Shown here: in pieces, positions 26,697 to 36,008 of the stretch
Layout: every line of letters begins with the position of its first letter
Position numbering within the stretch: the first letter of the stretch is position 1
Assembly (NCBI GenBank): GCA_041320695.1
Contig: JBGGOQ010000012.1
Coordinates: 1-64,000 of the forward strand
Origin: Caldicellulosiruptoraceae bacterium PP1
Lineage (GTDB): Bacteria > Bacillota > Thermoanaerobacteria > Caldicellulosiruptorales > Caldicellulosiruptoraceae
Direction of reading: 5' to 3'
Length of the DNA: 64,000 nucleotides
Translations under genes and position numbers: made by a program
Notes under the pieces: model-generated
The model's database searches: none
Seen by the model: only the letters and a program-made list of their open reading frames with translations
What the model was told of the DNA's origin: nothing

Positions 26697-28729
26697 GATT
26701 AAAAACATCAATGGTTTCTATTTTTGCAATAGTAATAGTTGTGACAATTATACTTCCAATACCAGCACAACTTTTGGATGTTTTAATTGCACTTAATCTT
26801 GCTATTGCATTGATTGTTTTGCTAAATAGTATTAATGTAAAAGAGGCATTAGATTTTTCAGTTTTTCCTTCGTTGCTTCTTTTTACAACACTTTTAAGAC
26901 TTGCACTCAATATATCAACAACAAGGCAGATTCTTATGGGCAATGGTGAGAATGTAAAGATAGTATACACTTTTGGCAACTATGTAATTGGTGAAAACAT
27001 TGTTGTTGGTATTATTATATTCTTTATCATTATAATAATTCAGTTTATTGTTATTACAAAAGGTGCTGAAAGAGTATCAGAAGTTGCAGCAAGATTTACA
27101 CTTGATGCTATGCCAGGGAAACAGATGGCTGTTGATGCCGACTTAAATGCAGGATTAATCACCGAACAAGAAGCAAAGAATAGGCGTATGAAAATACAAA
27201 AAGAAGCAGACTTTTATGGAGCTATGGATGGTGCTAGTAAATTTGTTAAAGGTGATGCAATAGCTGCTATTTTAATAACATTTATTAATGCATTAGGTGG
27301 GCTAATAATTGGTGTTGCAATGAGGCAAGAGGACATCCTTGAAGCTGTTCAAAAGTATATGCTTCTATCTGTGGGTGATGGTATAGCGGCACAAATTCCT
27401 GCACTTTTGATATCAACAGCTACAGGAATTGTTGTTACTAAGGCAGCTGATGAAAGTGATCTTTCAAATAACCTTATTAGACAGCTTTTTGAAAGTCAAC
27501 CAAAGGTTTTGATGACTGCTGGCGGTGTGATTTTGTTACTTTCTGTTATACCTACTATGCCAAAACTTTTACTTATATTGCTTGGTGCAGGTCTTATTTC
27601 AATTGGTGTAAAGGTTAATTCAACATTGAAAAAAGTTGAAACAGTTGAGGAACAGCTGATAGAAGAAAAAGAGGTAGAAGAATTAAAGAAGCCTGAAAAT
27701 GTGGTTAATTTATTACATGTTGACCCAATTGAAGTGGAATTTGGTTATGGGATAATACCTCTTGCTGATACATCTCAAGGTGGAGACCTATTAGAAAGAA
27801 TAGTAATGATAAGAAGACAGGTTGCATTAGAACTTGGAATTATTGTGCCAACAATAAGATTGAGAGATAACATTTCTCTAAGACCTTATGAATATGTAAT
27901 AAATATTAAAGGTGTTGAAGTTGCGAGATCAGAGCTTATGGCAGATAGCTACCTTGCATTAAATCCTGGGTTTGTCACTGAGCCAATAGATGGAATTCCA
28001 GGGAAAGAACCAGCATTTGGTATTGATGCCATATGGATACCATCTCATCAGAAGGAAAAGGCTGAGATGTTAGGTTATACAGTTGTTGATCTTCCTTCAA
28101 TAATTTCTACACATTTAACAGAGATTGTACGAAAGTATGCACATGAACTTTTGACAAGGCAGGATGTTCAAAAGCTTATTGATAATATTAAAGAAACAAA
28201 TTCTGTACTTGTTGATGAACTTATACCTAAATTTATGAGTGTTGGCGAGGTTCAGAAAGTTTTGCAAAATCTCTTAAAGGAAAGAATAAGTATAAGAGAT
28301 ATGGTAACCATACTAGAAACACTAGCTGATTATTCACCAACTACTAAGGATGTTGATATATTAACAGAATATGTAAGGCAAAGTATGCAAAGATATATAA
28401 CTAAAAAATATATTCAAGGAGATATTGCAGAGGCAGTTACATTATCACCTGAAATTGAAGATACTATAATAAATTCCATACAAAAATCAGAACAAGGGAG
28501 TTTTTTAAATTTAGAACCCAATTATGCCCAAAGACTTATTAATAACTTTAGCAATATACTTGAAAAGCTTGTTACAAAGTCTCAACAGCCAATTGTTATT
28601 TGTTCACCAGTTGTAAGATTGTATTTTAGAAGGCTTATTGAAAACTTCTTTCCGGATGTTGTGGTTCTTTCATATAACGAAATTATGTCTAACGTTCAGA
28701 TAAAGACTATTGGGATGGTGGAAGTATAG
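26693..28729 (+). CDS. flhA: Flagellar biosynthesis protein FlhA
   Basis: Largest export-gate protein; forms a nonameric cytoplasmic ring that docks chaperone-substrate complexes. Seen: about eight N-terminal membrane helices (to about 310), the FHIPEP-type segment RFTLDAMPGKQMAVDADLN, and a large soluble C-terminal domain. 678 residues. It overlaps the flhB stop by ATGA. Confidence 0.98.
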   Translation: MRLKTSMVSIFAIVIVVTIILPIPAQLLDVLIALNLAIALIVLLNSINVKEALDFSVFPSLLLFTTLLRLALNISTTRQILMGNGENVKIVYTFGNYVIGENIVVGIIIFFIIIIIQFIVITKGAERVSEVAARFTLDAMPGKQMAVDADLNAGLITEQEAKNRRMKIQKEADFYGAMDGASKFVKGDAIAAILITFINALGGLIIGVAMRQEDILEAVQKYMLLSVGDGIAAQIPALLISTATGIVVTKAADESDLSNNLIRQLFESQPKVLMTAGGVILLLSVIPTMPKLLLILLGAGLISIGVKVNSTLKKVETVEEQLIEEKEVEELKKPENVVNLLHVDPIEVEFGYGIIPLADTSQGGDLLERIVMIRRQVALELGIIVPTIRLRDNISLRPYEYVINIKGVEVARSELMADSYLALNPGFVTEPIDGIPGKEPAFGIDAIWIPSHQKEKAEMLGYTVVDLPSIISTHLTEIVRKYAHELLTRQDVQKLIDNIKETNSVLVDELIPKFMSVGEVQKVLQNLLKERISIRDMVTILETLADYSPTTKDVDILTEYVRQSMQRYITKKYIQGDIAEAVTLSPEIEDTIINSIQKSEQGSFLNLEPNYAQRLINNFSNILEKLVTKSQQPIVICSPVVRLYFRRLIENFFPDVVVLSYNEIMSNVQIKTIGMVEV

Positions 28730-28731
28730 AA

Positions 28732-29853
28732 ATGAAGATAAGACGTTATATAGCAAATGATATGCAAGAAGCAATGATTAGGATAAAATCTGAATTAGGA
28801 AAAGATGCTGTTATTCTATCTACAAAAAAAATAAAACAAAAAGGTTTATTAGGGTTTTTTAAAAAACCACTTATTGAGGTTACAGCCGCTTTTGAAGAAA
28901 AAAATCCATATCCTTTAGAAAAGAGTTATAATAAAGATATACAAGATAAAAAAGAAGAAACAGAAGATTTGAAAAATATTGATAAAATAGAAAAAAGAAT
29001 AGAAGAAATTGAAAGGCTCATTTTAAATATCTCAAAAGAGATTACAGAAACTCCACAAGCTAACCAAGCAAAAAAGAAAGGCTTTATTGATATTGCAAAG
29101 CAAAATCTAAAGAAAAATGGTGTTGAAGAAGAAATAATTGAAGACATTATAAAAGAAATTGATTCATCACAATCGATAAACAACATAATAAATAGTCTTT
29201 ACAAAAATATAAAAAACAAACTTGAACCTGTTGAAATTTTAGATACAAAAGCCGATAAAAAACCATATGTCATATTTTTTGTAGGACCTACTGGTGTTGG
29301 GAAAACCACCACTATTGCTAAAATCGCAGCAAAACTTATTTATGAATATGACAAAACCGTAGCATTTATTACAGCAGACACATATAGAATAGCAGCAGTA
29401 GAGCAGCTCAAAACTTATGCTGAGATTATGAGTATAAAAACTAAAGTATGGTATGACGCAAACGAATATCCACAAATAATTGATGAATTAAAAGACTTTG
29501 ATTATATTCTTGTAGATACAGCCGGTAGAAGCCATAAAAATGATCAACATATGGATGAATTAAAGAATTTTATTGAGATAGCAATACCCAACCAAATTTA
29601 TCTATTATTAAATATAACAACTAGCCCCAATATTTTAAAGGATATTATAGATAAATATAGTTTTCTGAATCATTACAATATAATTATTACAAAAATTGAT
29701 GAATGTTCGAGCTATGGGAACATCTTAAACATAAAATATTTTACAAAGAAGCCAATATCGTATGTAACAACAGGGCAGAATGTTCCTGATGATATACAGG
29801 AGTTTGATGCTGAGAAGTTTTCAAAACTCATAATGGGGAGTCAGAGTGTATGA
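28732..29853 (+). CDS. flhF: Flagellar biosynthesis GTPase FlhF
   Basis: SRP-type GTPase that helps set flagellar number and position. Seen: N-terminal B domain beginning MKIRRYIANDMQEAM, a charged linker, an N-domain, and the G domain with P-loop GPTGVGKT (185-192), DTYRIAAVEQLKTYA and DTAGR. 373 residues. It overlaps flhG by ATGA; the two act together. Confidence 0.97.
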   Translation: MKIRRYIANDMQEAMIRIKSELGKDAVILSTKKIKQKGLLGFFKKPLIEVTAAFEEKNPYPLEKSYNKDIQDKKEETEDLKNIDKIEKRIEEIERLILNISKEITETPQANQAKKKGFIDIAKQNLKKNGVEEEIIEDIIKEIDSSQSINNIINSLYKNIKNKLEPVEILDTKADKKPYVIFFVGPTGVGKTTTIAKIAAKLIYEYDKTVAFITADTYRIAAVEQLKTYAEIMSIKTKVWYDANEYPQIIDELKDFDYILVDTAGRSHKNDQHMDELKNFIEIAIPNQIYLLLNITTSPNILKDIIDKYSFLNHYNIIITKIDECSSYGNILNIKYFTKKPISYVTTGQNVPDDIQEFDAEKFSKLIMGSQSV

Positions 29854-30764
29854 ATGATCAAGCCCAAAATCTAAGAAACCTAATCAAAAATAAAGGATTA
29901 TTGTCAAAGTTCAATATCCAAAATCAACAAGAAAATATTGAAGAAGGGACCATAAATTTACCAAAGCAAAAAGCAAAAGTAATATCGGTAACAAGTGGCA
30001 AAGGCGGAGTTGGTAAGAGCAATATATCTGTTAATTTAGCACTAGCACTTATAGAGTTAAATAAAAAAGTACTTATTATTGATGCAGATTTAGGTCTTTC
30101 TAATATTGAAGTTTTAATAGGAAATAGCCCTAAATGGAACCTAAGAGAAGTTATCTATGGGGAAAAAGATATTTCTGAGATTATTGAAGAAGGGCCTAAT
30201 GGACTTAAGTTTATTTCAGGAGGCTCAGGATTAATAGATCTAGCACAAATAGATCAAGAGAAAATACAAGAATTAATTAAATGCTTTGAGATGATAGATA
30301 ATAGCTTTGATTTTATAATTATTGACACAGGTGCTGGAATATCCAATAATGTTTTATCATTTGTATTAGCTGCAGACCAAGTTATTGTTGTAACTTTACC
30401 TGAACCTACTGCTATTACTGATGGTTATGCTATAATAAAAGCAATTATAAACAAAATGCCAGAAAAAGAGATTTCACTAATTATTAACAGGGTACAAAAC
30501 CAACAAGAAGCAATTGAAGTTCATCAAAGGCTTAACAATGTTATTAAGAGGTTTTTACAGAAAGATGTCGAATATTTAGGTTATATAGAACACAATGATA
30601 TTGTTTCAAAAGCTGTTTTGTATCAGACTCCTGTAATACTATATAATCCTAAATGTGATGTTTCTAGACAGGTAAGAAATATTGCATCAAAAATTTCTGG
30701 TAATATTAATAATGAGGAAGTAGGAGGAATAAAAAGGCTGTTAAATATATTACTAAAGAAATGA
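29850..30764 (+). CDS. flhG: Flagellum number regulator FlhG (YlxH/MinD-like ATPase)
   Basis: MinD/ParA-type ATPase that limits flagellar number and regulates FlhF. Seen: an N-terminal Gln/Asn-rich activator-like segment with an LRNLI helix (about 1-20) of the type that stimulates FlhF, the deviant Walker A KGGVGKS (51-57), DADLGLSN and DTGAGIS. 304 residues. A C-terminal amphipathic stretch (GIKRLLNILLKK) is consistent with membrane targeting. Confidence 0.95.
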   Translation: MNDQAQNLRNLIKNKGLLSKFNIQNQQENIEEGTINLPKQKAKVISVTSGKGGVGKSNISVNLALALIELNKKVLIIDADLGLSNIEVLIGNSPKWNLREVIYGEKDISEIIEEGPNGLKFISGGSGLIDLAQIDQEKIQELIKCFEMIDNSFDFIIIDTGAGISNNVLSFVLAADQVIVVTLPEPTAITDGYAIIKAIINKMPEKEISLIINRVQNQQEAIEVHQRLNNVIKRFLQKDVEYLGYIEHNDIVSKAVLYQTPVILYNPKCDVSRQVRNIASKISGNINNEEVGGIKRLLNILLKK

Positions 30765-30792
30765 TTTTGTAGACTGAAAGGGGTTAATTAAA

Positions 30793-31473
30793 TTGCAGCA
30801 GGTATTCAAAATTGGATCTAAGATTGAAATAACTAGGATTGATAAAAGAACATGGGAAGAAAGGCCAACACAATATGTTAGTAAAATAGCAGATATTAAA
30901 GATTCAATGATATATATTTTTACCCCAATTAAAGAAAGTGTTTATGTAACCTTTTTTATTGATGAAGTTTTAAGAATATATCGTTCTACGAGGGACGGTG
31001 TATGGGTATTTGAAGCAGAGGTTGTTGATAGGCTTAAAGAACCTGATTACATGATAGTTGTAAAACCATTATCTGAGATAAAAAAAATACAAAGAAGGAT
31101 GTTTTATAGACTTCCTATCTCTTTAGATATAAAGATTAAACATTTAGAAGATGAACAGAAAGAGAGTTCCGATGGACAGTATGTAAACGGAAAACTTATA
31201 AAAGCACTTACAAAAGATTTAAGTGGTGGTGGCGTGTGCTTTTTGACTGATGGAGAGTTTGAAAAAGGTACAAAAGTGGTAATAAAAATTAATATAGATA
31301 ATGAGGAATTGACTTTAAAAGGAGTTGTGCTTAGAAAAGAAAGGCTTGAATCAAAAGCATATAAATACGAATATGCTTGCAAATTTTTTGACGCTCAGGA
31401 TACGGCTATCGATAAAATTGTAAAGTTTATATTTAAAGAACAACAGAAAATGAGACAAAAAGGAATATTTTAA
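30793..31473 (+). CDS. PilZ-domain c-di-GMP brake protein (YcgR/YpfB-like)
   Basis: Flagellar brake-type protein. Seen: N-terminal YcgR-like beta domain (about 1-95) and a C-terminal PilZ domain with RRMFYR for the RxxxR motif and DLSGGG for the D/NxSxxG motif, both needed to bind c-di-GMP. 226 residues. Known: such proteins slow the motor or bind stators when c-di-GMP is high. TTG start at 30793 with AAAGGGG upstream. Placement between flhG and cheA supports a motility role. Confidence 0.92.
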   Translation: MQQVFKIGSKIEITRIDKRTWEERPTQYVSKIADIKDSMIYIFTPIKESVYVTFFIDEVLRIYRSTRDGVWVFEAEVVDRLKEPDYMIVVKPLSEIKKIQRRMFYRLPISLDIKIKHLEDEQKESSDGQYVNGKLIKALTKDLSGGGVCFLTDGEFEKGTKVVIKINIDNEELTLKGVVLRKERLESKAYKYEYACKFFDAQDTAIDKIVKFIFKEQQKMRQKGIF

Positions 31474-31488
31474 AGGAGTGAAAAAGTC

Positions 31489-33483
31489 ATGGATATGTCC
31501 CAATACCTCAATATGTTTATTGAAGAAACCAGAGACCATATACAAAGCTTAAATGATAATCTATTAAGACTTGAAGAAAATCCAGAGGATAGCCAAGTTA
31601 TAAATGAGATATTTAGATCTGCTCACACTATTAAGGGTATGGCAGGTACAATGAATTTCACAAGAATGCAAAAGCTTACTCATGCTGTGGAAAATGTACT
31701 TTCTGCAGCTCGTGATGGAAATCTTAAAATTAATAGCAATATAATGGATATTCTTTTTAAAGCAGTAGATGCTATTGATACATATCTTGGTACAATTATT
31801 GCAACAGAAAAAGAAGGCACTGATGATAATAGTGACCTTATTGATGAATTAAATAGAATTCTTAATGCCCCCAAACCTAATGATGAAAAAAATTTATCTT
31901 CTAAAGATTTAAATGAATACGATGAATATTCAATTAGGACAATAAAAAAAGCCTATGAACAAGGCTATAAAGCCTATAAATTTAAGATAGAACTTGATAA
32001 CGGATGCTTACTAAAATCTGCCCGTGCTTATCTTGTTTTTAAAGCCGCTGAAGAATTTGGAGAAATAATAAAGTCTAATCCATCTGTCCAAGACATCGAA
32101 GATGAGAAATTTGATCTTTCTTTTGAGATTATATTAATTAGCAAAGAGAGTATGGATGCAATAAAAAAGAGGCTTTCTTCAATTGCTGAGATAAAAGAGG
32201 TTTTAGCTATTTCTATAGAATTAGATGGAATGGATTATAAAGTTGAAGAAAATAGCACACAGGTAGTTCAAGTAGAATCAAAAAAAGAGGAGCAAAAACC
32301 AACTTCAAAAGAAGAAAAAGTTTCTTCACAGGCAAAGACAAGCAAAACAGTTAGGGTGGATATTGAAAGATTAGATGTTTTGATGAACCTCGTGAGTGAG
32401 CTTATTATCATAAAGAGCCGAATTGATGGTGTTGCAAAACGATACAACGATAGAACATTTGACGAGTCGATTGAATATCTTGAAAGAATTACAACAAGTC
32501 TTCATGAAGCTGTTATGAGAGTTAGAATGGTGCCTGTTGAGAGGGTATTCTCAAGATTTCCACGTATGATGAGAGATCTTTCGAGGGAGCTTAATAAAGA
32601 GTTTGAACTAATTATCACTGGTGAAGATACAGAGGTTGATAGGACAATAGTTGATGAATTAGGAGATCCATTAATTCATCTTCTAAGGAACTCTGCAGAT
32701 CATGGGATAGAAATGCCAGAAGAAAGGATTAAAAAAGGAAAACCAAGATCGGGGACAATAAGGCTTGATGCATATCATGATGGGAATAATGTAGTAATCG
32801 AGGTATGGGACGATGGAGCAGGAATAGATATAGAAAGAGTTAAAAATAAAGCTATAGAAAAAGGTTTGATAAAAATTGAACAAACAGATTTGACAGAACA
32901 AGAAATTATTGATTTACTCTTCTTACCAAGTTTTAGTACAAAAGAAAAGGTTACAAACCTTTCTGGTAGAGGTGTGGGCCTTGATGTTGTTAAAACTAAA
33001 ATTGAGCAACTTGGTGGAATTGTTGAAGTAAAGACTGAAAAGGATAAAGGGACCAGATTTACTATAAGACTACCATTAACACTTGCAATAATACAAGCAC
33101 TTCTTGTTAAGGTAAAGGACGAAATGTATGCAATTCCTCTTGCATCAATAAAAGAGATTATTGATATTAACAAAGAGGATATTCAAAGGCTTCAGAAAAA
33201 TAAAGAGATAATAATGCTTAGAAATCAGGTTATACCAATAAAGAGACTTAGAACAATACTTGATATAGAAGAAGTGGAAGACAAACAAAAAATGATAGTT
33301 GTTGTATTAAAGAGAGGGGAAAAACTTACCGGACTTATTGTAGATTCTCTATTAGGGCAGCAGGATATAGTAATAAAGCCATTAGGAAAGTATTTAGAGG
33401 ATATCAGAATTGTTTCTGGTGCAACAATACTTGGAGATGGAAGTGTTGCAATGATACTTGACCCTAATTTTTTAGGCATTTAG
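31489..33483 (+). CDS. cheA: Chemotaxis sensor histidine kinase CheA
   Basis: Kinase that takes receptor signals and phosphorylates CheY. Seen: HPt domain with phosphorylated H46 in RSAHTIKGMAG, a P2-like response-regulator-binding region (about 140-245), a charged linker, dimerisation helices, the ATPase domain with N-box LLRNSADHGIE and the G-boxes DDGAGID and GRGVGLDVV, and a C-terminal CheW-like domain. 664 residues. ATG preceded by AAAGGAGTG. Confidence 0.97.
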   Translation: MDMSQYLNMFIEETRDHIQSLNDNLLRLEENPEDSQVINEIFRSAHTIKGMAGTMNFTRMQKLTHAVENVLSAARDGNLKINSNIMDILFKAVDAIDTYLGTIIATEKEGTDDNSDLIDELNRILNAPKPNDEKNLSSKDLNEYDEYSIRTIKKAYEQGYKAYKFKIELDNGCLLKSARAYLVFKAAEEFGEIIKSNPSVQDIEDEKFDLSFEIILISKESMDAIKKRLSSIAEIKEVLAISIELDGMDYKVEENSTQVVQVESKKEEQKPTSKEEKVSSQAKTSKTVRVDIERLDVLMNLVSELIIIKSRIDGVAKRYNDRTFDESIEYLERITTSLHEAVMRVRMVPVERVFSRFPRMMRDLSRELNKEFELIITGEDTEVDRTIVDELGDPLIHLLRNSADHGIEMPEERIKKGKPRSGTIRLDAYHDGNNVVIEVWDDGAGIDIERVKNKAIEKGLIKIEQTDLTEQEIIDLLFLPSFSTKEKVTNLSGRGVGLDVVKTKIEQLGGIVEVKTEKDKGTRFTIRLPLTLAIIQALLVKVKDEMYAIPLASIKEIIDINKEDIQRLQKNKEIIMLRNQVIPIKRLRTILDIEEVEDKQKMIVVVLKRGEKLTGLIVDSLLGQQDIVIKPLGKYLEDIRIVSGATILGDGSVAMILDPNFLGI

Positions 33484-33509
33484 CCTAAATGCAAGGAGTG
33501 TGAATATAA

Positions 33510-33932
33510 ATGGAACAATATCTTATTTTTAAGTTATCAACAGAATATTATGGTATATCAATTGAATATTTAGAAAGTATTGAAAGATTAATGCCAATTA
33601 CAAGGGTGCCAAAAGCAAAAACTTTTGTTAAAGGTGTTATAAACCTAAGAGGTGAAATTGTACCAGTAATTGATTTAAGAGAAAGATTAAACACTGAAAT
33701 GAAGGAATTTGATGATGATACAAGGATTATTATTATAAACTATAAGAACAATACAAAAGTTGGAATGATAATAGATGAAATACATGATGTTGTATTTTTG
33801 AATAAAGAGGATATAGACCCTGTTAGTAAGGATAAAAATGAGTTCCAATTTTTAGTAGCAAAATACAATGATTTATTAATAAATCTTATAAATATTGACG
33901 AAATACTATTTGATAAAAAAGAGGAGGTCTAA
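33510..33932 (+). CDS. cheW: Chemotaxis coupling protein CheW
   Basis: Adaptor between receptors and CheA. Seen: a single CheW domain of 140 residues with YGISIEYLESIERL, PVTR-like ITRVPKAKTFVKGVINLRGEI and PVIDLRERL, all typical. Follows cheA by 26 nt and precedes cheC by two bases. Confidence 0.97.
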   Translation: MEQYLIFKLSTEYYGISIEYLESIERLMPITRVPKAKTFVKGVINLRGEIVPVIDLRERLNTEMKEFDDDTRIIIINYKNNTKVGMIIDEIHDVVFLNKEDIDPVSKDKNEFQFLVAKYNDLLINLINIDEILFDKKEEV

Positions 33933-33934
33933 GC

Positions 33935-34552
33935 ATGGCCTTTTCTTATAATGATGTAAATGATATATATTTAGACGTATTAAGAGAGATAGGAAATATC
34001 GGAACAGGGAACGCAGTATCTGCTTTAGCCACTATGATAGGTAAACGTATTGATATGAATGTACCTACTGTAAAGATGATTGATATAACAGAGGTACCTG
34101 AGATTTTAGGTGGTGCTGATATCCCAATAGTAGGTATACTACTTAATCTTGAAGGAGATATAGAAGGATTTATTTTGCTTGTACTATCTCAAGCTTCTGC
34201 ACATGTTTTAGTGAATATGCTCCTTGGCAAATCACTAAATGGATATGAGGAATTTACTGAGATTGAAAAATCTGCACTACAAGAAATAGGGAATATATTA
34301 GCAGGTTCATATTTGACTGCATTATCTAAACTTACTAATTTTACAATGTCTCAATCGGTTCCACAATTAGCTGAAGATATGGCAGGAGCAATTCTCTCAT
34401 TTCCTGCTCTACAGTTTAGTGAATCTGGTGATGTTGCATTGTATATTGAAACAGAAATTTTCGAAAGTGATAGCAAAATTATAGCTGATTTCTTTTTAAT
34501 ACCAACTATAGATTCATATACAAAAATGTTAAAAGCGTTAGGAGTAGCATAA
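33935..34552 (+). CDS. cheC: CheY-P phosphatase CheC
   Basis: Adaptation protein that dephosphorylates CheY-P and binds CheD. Seen: two E-x2-N catalytic motifs, EIGNIGTGN near residue 14 and EIGNILAGSY around residue 112, so both active sites look intact. 205 residues. Adjacent to cheD, its known partner. It shares ancestry with FliY and CheX in the same window, giving three phosphatase-type proteins. Confidence 0.96.
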   Translation: MAFSYNDVNDIYLDVLREIGNIGTGNAVSALATMIGKRIDMNVPTVKMIDITEVPEILGGADIPIVGILLNLEGDIEGFILLVLSQASAHVLVNMLLGKSLNGYEEFTEIEKSALQEIGNILAGSYLTALSKLTNFTMSQSVPQLAEDMAGAILSFPALQFSESGDVALYIETEIFESDSKIIADFFLIPTIDSYTKMLKALGVA

Positions 34553-34555
34553 GGG

Positions 34556-35041
34556 ATGATGGATACTATAATAAAAGTAGGAATGGCAGACTTAAATGTA
34601 GCACGGGAGCCTGATGCATTAACAACTTTAGGCCTTGGCTCATGCGTAGGAGTATGTTTATATGATACAAAGGCAAAGATTATTGGAATGATACATATAA
34701 TGTTACCATACAGTAGAGATTCCAAGATTAGCTCAAATCCAGCTAAATATGCTGATACGGGGATTCCACTGCTTTTAAATCAAATGGAAGAGATAGGTGC
34801 ACAAAAGAAGTTTATGATAGCAAAGTTGGCTGGTGGAGCTCAGATGTTTAATGTTGTAAAGAGTGAGTTTATGAATATAGGTAAAAGAAATGTTGAAGCA
34901 GCAAAAGAGGTATTGGATGAAAATGGGATAAAGATTATATCAGAGGATACTGGAGGTAATTATGGTAGGACTATTACTTTTTATTCAACTGATGGGAGAT
35001 TAGAAATAAAAACAATAGGGAGAGGGGTAAAAATCATCTAA
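34556..35041 (+). CDS. cheD: Chemoreceptor glutamine deamidase CheD
   Basis: Deamidates glutamines on chemoreceptors and is modulated by CheC. Seen: catalytic C30 in GLGSCVGV and H47 in GMIHIMLP, plus GGAQMF and the C-terminal DTGGNYGR region. 161 residues. Two adjacent ATGs (34556, 34559); GGAGTAGC upstream. Last chemotaxis gene before sigD. Confidence 0.96.
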   Translation: MMDTIIKVGMADLNVAREPDALTTLGLGSCVGVCLYDTKAKIIGMIHIMLPYSRDSKISSNPAKYADTGIPLLLNQMEEIGAQKKFMIAKLAGGAQMFNVVKSEFMNIGKRNVEAAKEVLDENGIKIISEDTGGNYGRTITFYSTDGRLEIKTIGRGVKII

Positions 35042-35056
35042 GAGGAGTAGGCAAGC

Positions 35057-35239
35057 TTGAAAGTAGTTAATATCATTCCGGAATTATTAGCACTTATAGG
35101 AGGATTTATTATATTTATTCTTTGTATTAACTTACGAAAATCTGGTGAATATACTTTTATAGTTACTTTTGCTGTATCAGTAGTTCTATATGGAAGTGGT
35201 AAAATTATAAAAGATATATTGAAAGATGATGATAAATAG
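35057..35239 (+). CDS. Small two-helix membrane protein, unknown function
   Basis: Unrecognised 60-residue protein. Seen: a hydrophobic helix about 8-26 (LLALIGGFIIFILCINL), a short polar turn, a second hydrophobic stretch about 32-48, and a charged tail KDILKDDDK. TTG start at 35057 with AGAGGAG eight bases upstream; 15 nt after cheD and 21 nt before sigD, so clearly in the operon. It may be a small regulatory or assembly factor, but nothing in the sequence fixes its role. Confidence 0.7.
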   Translation: MKVVNIIPELLALIGGFIIFILCINLRKSGEYTFIVTFAVSVVLYGSGKIIKDILKDDDK

Positions 35240-35260
35240 ATTTAGGGTAGGGGATTTTTT

Positions 35261-35998
35261 ATGCAAGAGGCTACATTGTGGAAACAGTATATTCAAACAA
35301 AAGATCCAAAACTTAAAGAGGAGCTTATTTTAAAATATATGCCTCTTGTTAAAATTATTGCAGGTAGACTTTCATTGTATTTTGGAACAAATGTTGAATA
35401 TGATGATTTGATAAGCTATGGGACTTTAGGTCTTTTAGATGCGATAGAAAAATATGATGTAAATAAAGGTGTTAAATTTGAAACATATGCATATCTTCGA
35501 ATAAAAGGAACAATAATAGATAACATCCGTAGTCTTGATTGGGTTCCAAGAAGCATTAGGCAAAAGGCTAAAGAGATAGAAAAGGCATATCAAGACTTGG
35601 AAAATGAGGGTAAAAAACCTACCGATCAAGAAGTAGCAAAAAAACTTAATATTTCATTAGAGGAATTATCTAAAATACAAGAAAAAGTCAGTTCAGGCAT
35701 GATTATATCACTAGATAATTACATTGAACAGAACAGTGAAGTTAAAATAGGAAGTATTTATGATTTTACCAACCAACCAGAGGATTTTATAGAAAATGAT
35801 GAGCTAAAAAGTATTCTTAAAAAAGAGATTGATAATCTAAATGAAAATGAAAGAATGGTTATTACCTTGTACTATTTTGAAGAGCTTACAGTTAAAGAAA
35901 TTAGCAAAATTATGGGAATATCTGAATCAAGAGTAAGTCAACTTCATACAAGATCACTTATGAAACTAAGAGGCAAGATTAACCAATACTTTAATTGA
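35261..35998 (+). CDS. sigD: Flagellar sigma factor SigD (FliA/WhiG family)
   Basis: Sigma-28 factor for late flagellar and chemotaxis genes. Seen: region 2 with YDDLISYGTLGLLDAIEKYD, region 3 (WVPRSIRQKAKEIEKAY), and a region 4 helix-turn-helix with LTVKEISKIMGISESRVSQLH. 245 residues, normal. ATG with AGGGGAT upstream. A matching SigD promoter lies 1.35 kb downstream within fapA. The anti-sigma factor FlgM is not in the window. Confidence 0.97.
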   Translation: MQEATLWKQYIQTKDPKLKEELILKYMPLVKIIAGRLSLYFGTNVEYDDLISYGTLGLLDAIEKYDVNKGVKFETYAYLRIKGTIIDNIRSLDWVPRSIRQKAKEIEKAYQDLENEGKKPTDQEVAKKLNISLEELSKIQEKVSSGMIISLDNYIEQNSEVKIGSIYDFTNQPEDFIENDELKSILKKEIDNLNENERMVITLYYFEELTVKEISKIMGISESRVSQLHTRSLMKLRGKINQYFN

Positions 35999-36008
35999 AG
36001 GTGAAATT

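Noticed and set aside
29234-29258. A GCCGATAA resembling a SigD -10 inside flhF
   Set aside because: The best -35 is GAAA at a 14-nt spacing, and no gene start follows closely; likely chance.
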